This document shows, one piece after another, positions 45,941-56,931 of a stretch of DNA of 64,000 nt. Every line of letters starts with the position of its first letter. Position 1 is the stretch's first letter. The notes below the pieces were generated by a model that was not told the origin of the DNA, made no database searches, and saw nothing but the letters and a program-made list of their open reading frames with translations. Position numbers and translations under genes: made by a program. The stretch spans positions 24,803,742 to 24,867,741 of the forward strand of contig OZ024720.1 in NCBI GenBank assembly GCA_964016875.1, written 5' to 3'. Origin of the DNA: Fallopia convolvulus (Eukaryota > Streptophyta > Magnoliopsida > Caryophyllales > Polygonaceae).

Positions 45941-48291
45941 ATGGCCTCCACACACACCTGGGCTCAAGTTAAAGCTTGGGTGCTTGCAAATCCAAGAGTC
46001 TTCTTCACCACCCAACTAAACAAAATTGAGAGGGAAACCTATTCTATCATGCAAGACGTTCTCATGGAAGGGCTCTACAACTCTGTCAGCCCTCTCTTAC
46101 CTCCTCCTACTCCGGCAGAGCAAACTCTTGCCCTGACCTCTTCTTCCGCCACCTCCTCTGAATCTCTTCCTCCTCCAACCACCAACATCTCCTCTAGCAC
46201 TATCATTCTTGACAGTTTCAGAGATGCTCATCCTTCTCAAAACGAGAAGCCCTGAAAATCCAAAAAACACCATTCTTCCAAAGACCCTTCGAAATCCAAA
46301 CATTCCAAAAAATCCAAACACTCCAAAGACCTCTCACAATCCAAAAAACGCAAACACTCTTAGGTCTCCGAATACTCGAAGCCCAGGAAGAAATCTCACT
46401 TCAAATTCGTTGATTATTTGAACTGCTCCAAGGACAGTTCCTGTATAGCCAAACCACCCTTCGTCTTCCATTCGGACTCTGGGACCTCCCAATCCCAGAG
46501 CCAACTCACTTCTTCTTCCCTCTCTCTTCCTATAATTGAGGGACCTCCCAAACCTCTTCCCTCAAAACAAAAGACTCCTCCACCACCTCCCTCTGTTCCC
46601 ACAACGAAGGGAACTCCACCCCCACCCCACAAAACCCCTTCCCCTCCTTCCTCACCCATACACACGCCTATTCCTCAAACTCCTGCCTCGGGGACCCCTA
46701 CTCCCCAGGTTCCCGTATCCACCCCTCTTCCCCCTTCTACACAAATTTCCACTCCTCTCTCCTCTCCTCTCCCCTCTTCCACAACATCCCCAACTACCAC
46801 AAAACTTCCCTCTCCCTCTCCCTCCAAAACTGTCGTCGTCCTCACTTCGGACGACGATGACCTTCCTCTCTCCGTTGTCATCGGCAAAATGACCAAGGAC
46901 CCTCCTCCTCTCCTCATGGGAACTGTAGATGAAGAGGCCCAGCTCAAGGCTATAGAGGACGAGCTCAACAGGGTCCCAACTGAGGCAACAACTGACAAAG
47001 GGACCAAGTCCCCAGAAAAAGTGGCTCCTGAAGAGCCTGTGGAACAAAGGAACCCAGCACCGGCTGTTGGTGTTGGGACCAAGTCCCCAGAAAAAGTGGC
47101 TCCTGAAGAGCCCGTGGAACAAAGGAACCCTGAAGATGACGAGGATGGCTCCAGCTCAAGATCCTCCGAGGATGAAGGGACCTCCAGTGATGAGGTCGAA
47201 GAACAAAAAAAGGCTCACGTTGCTAAGGAGCCTGCTAAGATTCCAACCCTTGGGCACCAACTGGTGGTGTCCGATGGTTCCCGTGCCACACGGGAACCCA
47301 TGTTGTTGATCGAATCGGCTAAACCCCCTCAGCAGAAAAGACCACCAAAGGTCTCTAGGGGGAACACTTCAAAAAGCACCACAAGAAGAGGGAAAGGAGC
47401 TACTACAAAGAGGTTCCCTATGGACGAACGTCGCAAGCTTCTCCCCCCTCTAATAATTTCTGAAGAAATGCTCAACGAGAACGGACTAGGGGAACTGTGG
47501 GACCTGATCAAGGCCCAAGGCTGGGAGCACCTCTGCAAGGAACCCGTGAGTGTAGATCCCTCACAAGTGCGTCGGTTCTACAACAACTTTGTAGTCCGCA
47601 AAGACGGCACTCAGGGAACTCTCTCCCTCGAAGGCGACGAGTTTATTTTCACAACGTCTACCATCCGCCTTCAGCTCCAAGTCCCTGTTCACGGGTCAGC
47701 GATTTGCCCAACAAGCTCTGGGGTGATTATAACAGCGCAGAGGTCTACGACACCATTTTCGAGGGCCGAGTTCCCACACAGGGGACCTCGACCCATCATC
47801 TGTCCTTGATCGCCAAGCTGGACCATCAATTCATCATCAATATGGTGATCCCTCGCCAGGAAAAGCGCCTTGTTGTCAATATCCCCGATGCTATACTCCT
47901 CTACCACTTCCTCCTGAGAAGGCCCATCAACCTTCCCAAAATCATTCTTGGGCACATGGAGAAGTGCATGGCATCCAAGTCCCACTCTCTTCCTTACGTT
48001 GGGCTCATCAATTAACTGCTGCTCAAGGAAGGTCTCTACGACACCTCCAAGGAAGAGGTCACCATTGGAAGGGAACTGAACATTTCTGTGGTCCAGAAAA
48101 TGAGACACTCTGAACCAGTAGAGGACCAGGAAAGGCTGATGTGTGGTGAAGGGAACTCTCAAGTGTTAGTACACATTGCCAACACTCTTGACAAGATAGC
48201 ACGGGACCAAGAACAGATTGCTAAAGGCCAAGAAAAGCTCGTAAAGGTCTTGACCCGAATGTGTGATGCCCTGTTCCCACCAAGCCTATGA
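45941..48291 (+). pseudogene. env-like ORF of the SIRE-type Copia element
   Basis: ATG at 45941 (MASTHTWAQVKAWVLANPRV). The frame holds a short folded N-terminus, a Lys/Ser/His-rich stretch, a long Pro/Ser/Thr-rich mucin-like region (about 46500-46840), an acidic region with a duplicated 19-residue unit GTKSPEKVAPEEPVEQRNP (about 47000 and 47077), then a globular part and a C-terminal helix ending at a TGA at 48289-48291. Broken by a TGA at 46253, a TAG near 46362, a frameshift near 47690 and a TAA near 48013. SIRE elements carry such an ORF after pol; envelope function is not shown, and no obvious transmembrane helix is seen here. Confidence 0.7.
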
Positions 48292-48668
48292 TCTTCCCTT
48301 CTTTATTCCTTAGCCTCACCTGCTCCCACCAAAATATGTTTCTTAAATTTCCTTGTACATATTTTCTTAAGTAATGAATTGGCCTTTAATTTGAATGCGT
48401 GTTCCTTTTCTTCCTTATAATTGCATTGCTTGTTTTCGATGATGTCAAAAGGGGGAAAGACAAAAAATGCGAGATGAGTTAAAAGTTTAAGTTATCACAA
48501 AACATGCATAAGCTAAGGGGGAACAATTGCATAAAAAGATAAGTAAGATCCAAGTGTTTTTAATCGAAGTGGCTCCCCAGAATCATCCTTAGGAACTCAT
48601 TCGCATATCATTCATTGAAATACTTGCTTATTTTGTGATGGGTTTGTCATCATCAAAAAGGGGGAAAT
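48292..48668 (+). other. 3' untranslated segment and PPT of the Copia element
   Basis: Non-coding, with several AAGGGGGAA-type purine runs (about 48448, 48516). The last one, AAAAAGGGGGAAAT at 48655-48668, abuts the LTR and is the likely PPT. Confidence 0.75.
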
Positions 48669-49729
48669 TGTTGGGACGTTGTTGGGACCTCTGGTTCTAA
48701 ACAACGGATCAACGATGCCATTCTCTGAGTTTTGATAATGACAAACACCATGAGAAACTAATGTGGTTTGTTCAAGTATTTCTAACGAACGCAGGTATAG
48801 CCAAGAACTCTCATGAATGACCAAAAGCCACAGAAGCTCACAATGCAGAGTTTCCATCAAGGGAACTCTGAAGAGGAAAGTTCCCGTAAATTAGGAACAC
48901 CCATGAATGATCAAGAGAACACAGGTTTACACGATGAAGAGTTTCCATCAAGGGAACTCTGAAGAAGACAGTTCCCATAATATGGGAACTCACATGTGAG
49001 GACAACGACCGTTCAGCGCAGATCACGGGATTCTGTCTTAGACAGTCCGAAGGAACAGTCTGAGGATCAGACTGTCACGAATGATCCAACGGTCCGATTG
49101 ATTCAAGAAGTTGACCCAATTCAAACCAAAGTCACATGTGAAGAAAGTGAACCTTGGGCATCAAGAAAAGGGCATTTTGGACACAATTGAAAGACGCGAT
49201 TGCCCAAGCACACCTGGTCTATAAAGCCAAATGAATAGTACTCGGATTGAGTACTTCTCCCAGAACTCACAAATACCCATACCAAAGAAAAGAGAAAGAA
49301 GAAGAAGAGAAGTCCCCGGCGGCGAGTGTGTGATCTCGACGACGGAGAAGCCGAAGTTCCCAGGAGCAAGGGAACTGAGAAGTCGTTCTAAGGTTTGAGT
49401 TACTTGTGTTTTGTTGTTGTTAGCTTAGGAACTCAGTTGAGAGGATTCATTAGTGTTGCTAGAGTTAGGTAGAACTCGTAGGAACAGAGAAGTTTGAATC
49501 CGGTTGTTGTAACTAAGGAACAAAGCAATTAATATAAGTAAGTCATTCAAAATCCTCCAAGCGGAGGTAGAGGTTTACCCATACAACTAGTTGGTTGTAG
49601 TGGGGTTCCTCTATAAGGGAACTGCGTTCTTTACAGTTTTTAATACTTGCGTTTACTTTACTTCTGCTGCCTTGGGAACAGCTTAACAGCCAATTCCCAA
49701 GCTCTTTGCTAACGGTTTACGATCCAACA
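48669..49729 (+). repeat. 3' LTR of the Copia element
   Basis: 1,061 bp, TGTTGGGACG to GATCCAACA. TATAAA at 49220-49225; the same 91-bp tandem near-repeat as in the 5' LTR. Confidence 0.94.
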
Positions 49730-51090
49730 TATTACATTCGTATTCACATATTGAATTTATATGTTTGTTTATTTTCAAAAAAGGTTAAGGTCTTCAAAAG
49801 ACAACTAATTCATGTTCGTATATATTTCTTGAACGTTCACATATCGACCGTGTATGTTCACATTTTGAACATGTATGTTCACATATTTTCAAAACAAATT
49901 CCTTATGTTTTACAAAGTCATACTAGCATTCAAGACTTAAGTTGTAAATTCTCATCCTTGATTTTCATAGTGGTTTTCCTTGCTACATTAACCTAGTGCA
50001 AAGTCTCATTGAGAACATCACTCTTATCTTGTGTGTTTTCCTCTCTCAGCTTGCCACTTTTATGTTCCCAGTCAAGTAAATGCTTTAAAAAGCTTGTTCT
50101 CCTCCAACAAGCTTGCCTTCTCATCTTTCACACGTCAACTTATGAATTGTAGCACAACAATAATATTCGAAAACTCATGTCCTTTGTTTGTTGAAATCAC
50201 CAAAAAATACCAACTAATTCAAACAAAAGCCATCAAAGAATAACTTTTTTTAAAACTTAACACAACTTATTATATAGTGCAAATACATAAACCATAAAAT
50301 ATTTGATTCAATAATCACTAACAACCATGCAACACACTCCTACTTTATTGATGCACACACAAAACAACATAACATTATTGCAACAACAACTATAACTCAA
50401 TTACTCCATCAATACTACAAGCGTGACAAATTTCTACTCACATTAATTGATATTGATGAAAAATAAAATATTTAGTTTAAATGATAACACATGTTTAAGA
50501 ATTCTGATTTGAAAATTAAAATCGTATTTTATAAAGCATAAGTCCTTAAAATATAAATAAAAAATTATTGATTTCTTTCTAAAATTGGGTTCTTATCCTA
50601 TACCTTTAGGACATAAGTTAGAAAAATCATTTTATAATTAGACTCGTACAACTTATTTATTGAACATTTGGATACTATTAATATGGTAATTAATTTAAAT
50701 AATATTTTGGAATTATGGTTAAGATACAAACATCTCCTCATCTCCTCTGGTAAAACCGGAATATAATTAATAAAAAATCACAAATAGTTACCTAAAATTA
50801 TCTAATGTTATGTTAAAAGATCATGACAATAATATCACATATAAAAAATCACAACGAATATATAGATTTGAAGCTTTATGGTTTGAACATCAAATTTTTT
50901 TCAATTAAATACAAATTCTATAAATTACCAAAATCAAATACACTTTTAAAATATTTTTCTTACATTTTTACTTTATATAAAATAGTTAATAGATAATGTA
51001 ACAATGATGATTTGTTAAGTGTGTGCATCAATAATGTCATGTTGTTTTGTGTGTGCATCAATAAAGTAGGAGTGTGTTGCATGGTTGTTG
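49730..51090. other. AT-rich intergenic DNA with a 61-bp inverted repeat
   Basis: 49800-50040 is the second copy of the host repeat seen at 28380-28620. An almost perfect 61-bp inverted repeat is formed by 50320-50380 and 51029-51089 (one mismatch seen), enclosing about 650 bp of AT-rich DNA. No coding frame with a recognisable product. Confidence 0.6.
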
Positions 51091-54000
51091 AGCAAGCTTT
51101 ATCCACGCAGCCTTCAAAAACCACGCAGCCTTCAAAAACCACGCACCCATATATATGTCAACGAATATACTCATGAGCATTTGGGTAGTGCTGCATCTTC
51201 TCAACGATCGTCGGAGACCTTTTCCTGTTGGGTTGATAATCTTAATTTACTTGATCTGGGTTTTCCTGGGCCGGCTTTCACTTGGAGTAGTGGATCTTCT
51301 TTGAATACTAGGCGGGTTGCCCGTCTTGATCGTGCTCTTTGCTCGGAGAATTGGCGATTACGCTTTACTGGTGCTCAGGTAAAGCATATTTCAGCCCCTC
51401 ACTCTGACCATATGCCTTTGCTCATTAATACCAGCCCTCTGATTGGTGGTCAGCCCCACTCTAGACCTTTCCGCTTTCAAAATGCGTGGCTGACGCATGA
51501 GACTTTCAGGGATTTTCTTCTTACTAAGTGGCCTTCAGAAAGTGATCTCTCGGCCTCCTTGAACGACCTCACGAGAGAGTTGAACCTATGCAACCGGAAT
51601 GTCTTTGGGAATATTTTTCATAGAAAACGAAAGTTGTGGGCACGACTCCATGGAGCGCGTAATGCCCTGGCCTCTCGTCCGACGCAATTTCTCCTTGAGC
51701 TTGAACAGTATTTATGTAAAGAGATTGAGATGGTACTTTATCAAGAATAGCTTTATTGGTTTCAGAAGTCGAGATCGAGTTTTCTAATTGAGGGTGACCG
51801 AAACACGAGATTTTATCATCTCTCCACCGTCATAAGGAGGAATTCAAACCGCACTACTGCTCTTCTTGATGCCAATGGTGGTTGGATCTCTCAACAACAT
51901 GAGGTGGAGAAATTAGTTCTTGATTTTTTCAGGGACCTATTCACGGATGAATCGACTGCTACCTTTGCCATGTGGCCGCGTATTGAAACTACCTTTCCGG
52001 TCCCTTCTTCAGATATTATCACGGCACTGAATTCTACTTTTACTGATCATGAGGTTTGGACAGCTCTACACTCTATGAGCCCGCATAAAGCTCCGGGTCC
52101 AGATGGTTTCCCGGCTAGTTTCTTTCAGCAAAATTGGGTTGTGGTAGGGCCTAAGACCACTATTACTGTCCTTAAAATCCTTAATCAGGGTATTCTTCCT
52201 CCTGATTTACCTAATGCCTTTATCTCCCTGATTGCCAAAGTTGATGGGCCAACAACCCCTGCCCATTTCCGGCCTATTTCTCTTCTTAATGTGGTATTTA
52301 AGCTTGCTACGAAAGTCATTGTAAACAGGTTGAAACTAGCCCTTCAATATTTAGTGGCTCCGACGCAAGCTAGTTTTATTCCCGGAAGACAACTCATGGA
52401 TAATGTCGTTGTGGTTCAAGAAGCCCTTCATTCTATGTTGAGTTATCATAGCACTATGAGATCCATGATAATTAAAATTGACCTTGCTAAAGCCTATGAC
52501 CGGGTTCGTTGGAATTTCTTAAAGGAGACATTAACACTTGCCCATCTGCCCCTTCATCTCGTTGATATTATCATGAAATGTCAGACTGAGGGAAATATGG
52601 AGTTGCTTTGGAATGGTAATCGGGATGGTTCTTTCAAACCTACTTGGGGTGTTTGTCAAGGAGACTCGTTCTCGCCTTATCTTTTTGTTCTCTGTATGGA
52701 ACGGCTCTCACATATTATCAATGATGTTGTTCGGGCTGCTAGATGGAAACCAATCATTCTTGGTGGAGTACATCTCTCACATATTTTCTTTGTTGATGAT
52801 TTAGTTCTCTTCGCTGATGCTACTGTTGATCAAGCTCAGGTTATACGTGAGTGCCTTGATTTGTTATGTTCTATGTCAAGGGAAAAGGTTAATCTTGGTA
52901 AAAGCTCAGTGCTTTTCTCACGAAAAGTGGTTGCTAGGAATCGTGCTTCAGTTAGTGTTGCTCTGGAAATCCCCTGTACTGAGGAGTTTGGTGATTATCT
53001 GGGAGTCCCATCTTGATGTGGACGTTTCAAAACTGAGAAATATAATTTTCTAGTTGATCGGGTTTCCACGAGACTCCGCGGGTGGCAGGCACGTACCCTT
53101 TCCATGGCGGGTCGTGTCACGCTCGCGAACTCGGTTCTCACAAGTCTCTCGTTACATGTTATGCAAGCCACACTAATCCCCCGATCAATTTGTGATAATA
53201 TTGATAGTCTTGTATCCAGCTTTGTTTGGGGTTCAACTTTAGAAAAGAAAAAGATACATCTGCTTGCTCGTGATATTATTTATCAACCCAAATCAGAAGG
53301 TGGGGGTGGGGGGGGGTGGGGGGGTGGGGGTGGGGGGTGGTTAGGTATCCGATCTATGAGGCATGCCAACTCAGCAGTTCTTGCGAAGTTGGCCTGGCGT
53401 GGTTCCCATGAACGCCTCTCTCTTTGGAGCCGGGTCATCTATGGGAAGTATAGTGCAGGGAATTTCGATATTTGTCCTTTTCGACTAGCTCCTGGTGCTT
53501 CACATATGTACAAAGGGTTGGTTCATGGCTCTGAATTATTAAGTAAGGGTTTACGGCCAGTTATAGGTGATGGGAATCAGATTCTTTTTTGGCGTCATCC
53601 ATGGCTCATGGAGAAACCACTTGAGGATTTGACTCGAACTCCTATTCCAGATGATATGATTGATGACAAGGTTGCTGATTATTGGGATGGAAATAATTGG
53701 GACTGGAACTTGTTGAATTCTTATCTTGGCACTACTGAGAAACAAGCTCTCCTCTCGCATAAGCTTTTTAACAACAATGCTTCTATAGACAGCATGTGTT
53801 GAGTTGTTGAGCCGTCCGGAAATTTCACGACAAAATCGGCAATGAGGTTGGCTAGGACTCAGGAGGTTTCTAACCGACCGATGGCTTTCGACTGGTGTAT
53901 CATTTGGAAGCTGACTGCCCAAGAACGAGTGAAAAATTTTGTTTACCTTGTGATTCGTGATGCTCTTATGTGCAATTCCAATCGCATGAGACGACTTGGC

Positions 54001-54870
54001 CTCCTCGGATGCTTGTCCTAGATGCACGTCATCTGAAACTCGGCTTCACCTTCTCCGAGATTGCACTCTTATTCAGCTAGCCTGGCGTGCGCTTTATGGG
54101 AATAACATGCCACACCAGTTTTTTGACAGTAACTCAATTTCTGAATGGATCTTACCCAATATTCGCAGCAGCAACCGCCTCTGTACGCAATTTGGGACCA
54201 TGCTTTGGTATGTTCGGAAATGCCGAAATAAGCTCGTGTTTGAGGGTGTCGATGAGGCTAATCGCTTGACTTCGATTGTTTGCTCAACAAGCAACTTATA
54301 CTGGGAATGTCGTGATCTATATAACTCTACACGCTCTGTTGAGCCAAGAAATGTGGCTCCTGCTGCTGTCAATTCATGGACTCCCCCTGCTACTGGTTTA
54401 CTGAAACTCAATGTTGATGGAACATCTAAGGGTAACCCCGAGCGTGCGGCGGGAGGAGGGCTGGTCAGGGATTCCAATGGTGGTTTCATTCGTGGGTTCA
54501 TTGCTTATTGTGGATCGTGTTCGGCTCTCCGGGCGGAACTCTGGGCGATCTTACGAGGACTTCATCTTTTGGCTTCCATGGATTCTCCGGCTATTATTAT
54601 CGAATCTGACTCTAAGATGGCAATCAAGTTAATCACAACTAGTGGCCAAGGTGTTCACTCTGATTACACTTTAATCAGTGAGTGCAAGAGAGCTGTTCAA
54701 AGCTACCCAAAGATCAATTCATTTCACTCACGTTCGAAGACATGCTAACTGTGTCGCTGATGCTATGGCAAATTGGGGCAACTCCTTAGATTTCACGTTT
54801 TCTATTATTAATGCTCCTCCATCTTTTTTAATCCTTATTATGTACTCGGATGTTGCTAACCTCGGTTGAG
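51091..54870 (+). pseudogene. LINE (plant L1-type) remnant: endonuclease end, RT, RNase H
   Basis: The 5' end is truncated: only the C-terminal part of the apurinic endonuclease is left (FPGPAFTWSSGSS, then HSDHMPLL). RT follows with PHKAPGPDGFPASFF, FRPISLLNVVFKLATKV, KIDLAKAYDRV, the catalytic FVDD (about 52790-52801) and GDYLGVPS. A zinc-finger-like segment and a C-terminal RNase H domain (LKLNVDGTSKGNPERAAGGG, ALRAELWAI, ESDSKMAI, then a frame change before RHANCVADAM) complete it. Breaks: TAG at 51748-51750, TGA at 53014-53016, TGA at 53800-53802, and frame changes near 53990 and 54720. A 42-base G-rich expansion lies at 53299-53340. No poly-A tail is obvious. Confidence 0.88.
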
Positions 54871-56931
54871 GTTCGTTTTGCTTAATAATATTCTCACAGG
54901 GGTCTCCCCGTTTACTGATCAAACAAAAATTACTACGAAAGATAACCTTTCAATACATTTACTTTTAATTTATAGTCTATATTTTTTTATCAAAAAATTA
55001 TATTCTATATTAAATAATTAATAGATTACCTAGCCACCACCATCTTTTCTATATTTTAAATAAAATAGTACACTATCAAAGCTAATCTAGTGGTAAAAAA
55101 AAACACAATAATTTTTTTTTCATATTTTATATAAATTAACATTTAATTAAATATGCTAGAAACTTCCAAAATTATATTTTGGATTTTTTTCCAAAATATC
55201 GGATGATATCAAAACTTCCCACCAAAATATTTGAATTCGTAAGATTTGTTTCCAAAATTAACAATTTATTTGTATAATTTATATGAATTAATTAGGAGAT
55301 GACATGTGTGTAAATCTAACGTGGCGCATTTTAGGAATAACATGTGGTAAAAAAATGATGTGGCGGAATGTGGTGGCTCCAAATCTTATTGTTTTTATAT
55401 GTATAGTAGATTGTTAAAAACATAACAATAATCTCATAAAAAATACATATATTGTTAGATAATAAAAAGGTAGTTAATAGATTGCATCCATATTTCAAAA
55501 ATTACAAAAAAAAAATTATATTCAATTATAGTATGCAAGTGCGTTATTTTAATTTGGAAGCATGATAATAATAATAATATGCAAGTGTGTATTTTGATTT
55601 TACGGAAATTCCACACGGTAACCCTAAGATATATGACATTATTCATGAGGTGTACTAAAGTTTGGCATAATTTATGCGGTAACCTTGGGGTATAACCAAA
55701 ATTCGCAAAATAACCTTGTGGTCAAACTAAATTTGTCACATAACCAAAAAGTTAAAATTAACATTAATTATTGAATTTAACTTTCTTTAATAATTTTTTT
55801 AAATTCAAAAAATTACAAAATTTAAAAAATTTACAAAAATTTAAAAACTTAAAAAAAAATTAAAAATTTAAAAAAAATTAAAAATTTTACAAAAATTTAA
55901 CTTTCTATATCCAAAATCAATTCAAAAAGATACATAATCGGAAATTAAAAATTTGGTAGGGAAAAAATGATTCATCCATATCTTCTAATATTCCAATTAG
56001 ATCCAAATTTTAGAAAAGATAATAAAAAGAAAAGCAATGTGTACTCTAATTTTTAATAGGTGTATAAATTGGTTGACATATATATGGGAGAATTTACTCC
56101 AACCTAGTCAAAATTTATCTAATACTATTGTTATAAAATCATACAATAAAATAAAATTGTCATAGGTAATTATAGTTATTTTTTATTTGAAGTTAAAAGA
56201 TTTAGTAAAAATATAACTTAACCATCAATGAATAAACTAAAATTAAAAAAAAATCAAAAACTAATTACAAAATAGAGAAGGAAAAATTCTTATAGAGACA
56301 AGGCCTCATATGTATCAGTTTTGTGTCAATTTCTTACGACTATTTTTCGTTATTTTCTGCCAATTTACATACAAATTATAATGTCAAAATATAAAAATCA
56401 GCCATGTGTTATTATTGATGGAAAAGGAGAATGAAAGAGTTGAAGTGCAACAACAAACTGATCAATAGAAGATGGAATAGAGAGAAATCGACCGGTGAAG
56501 AGCGGCGAGAAATTGATCATGAAGAGCAGTGAGAAATCAATCGCTTGGCTTTCTAGTGTAGAGCAACCAAGAATCGATTGGAAGGATTCTTTCGTTGGCA
56601 AAGATATATGAACGGTAGATTCTTGATGGAAAAGGAGAATAAAACTCTAAGAATATATTGAAAGAACTTAGAATTCTTCAAAAAGTTGATTTTTAATAAT
56701 GTATTTAAATTTAAGTTATTTATTATTTATAATTATAGTTAAATATGACATGTAAATGATGAGGCAGAATATAATATGACATGGCATATGACGTGTTCAA
56801 AATATCGTAAAATGGTTTAAGGAAAAGGTGACATGTAGTAAAAGCTGAGGTGGCATATTCTCGAAATGACACGTGGCAAAAGCTTACGTGGCGCAATGTG
56901 GAGGCTCCAAACCTTATTGCTTTTATATATA
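54871..56931. other. AT-rich intergenic DNA with Helitron-like termini
   Basis: No gene seen. Two stretches, 55300-55410 and 56835-56931, carry the conserved end motif GTGGCGNAATGTGG-N-GGCTCCAAA-CTTATTG-TTTTATAT also found twice at 59690-59880. Read on the minus strand these begin TCTACTATA and resemble plant Helitron 5' ends. The rest is low-complexity A/T. Confidence 0.45.

Larger units (their letters stand above)
28685..49729 (+). mobile_element. SIRE/Maximus-type Ty1/Copia retrotransposon, interrupted by copy B
   Basis: LTRs begin TGTTGGGACG and end GATCCAACA. The 5' LTR is 28685-29713 plus 39839-39870 (1,061 bp once copy B and one target repeat are removed); the 3' LTR is 48669-49729, also 1,061 bp. 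Between them lie a tRNA-Met primer site, gag, pol in Copia order (integrase before RT), a long env-like region and a PPT. The flanks TAATA and TATTA are a target duplication with one mismatch. The env-like region after pol and the two zinc knuckles point to the SIRE/Maximus lineage. Pol is open, gag and the env-like frame are broken. Confidence 0.92.

Noticed and set aside
46414..47159. Long Gly-rich minus-strand frames opposite the Copia env-like region
   Set aside because: They arise from the complement of Pro/Ser-rich coding; no conserved domain and no counterpart elsewhere.
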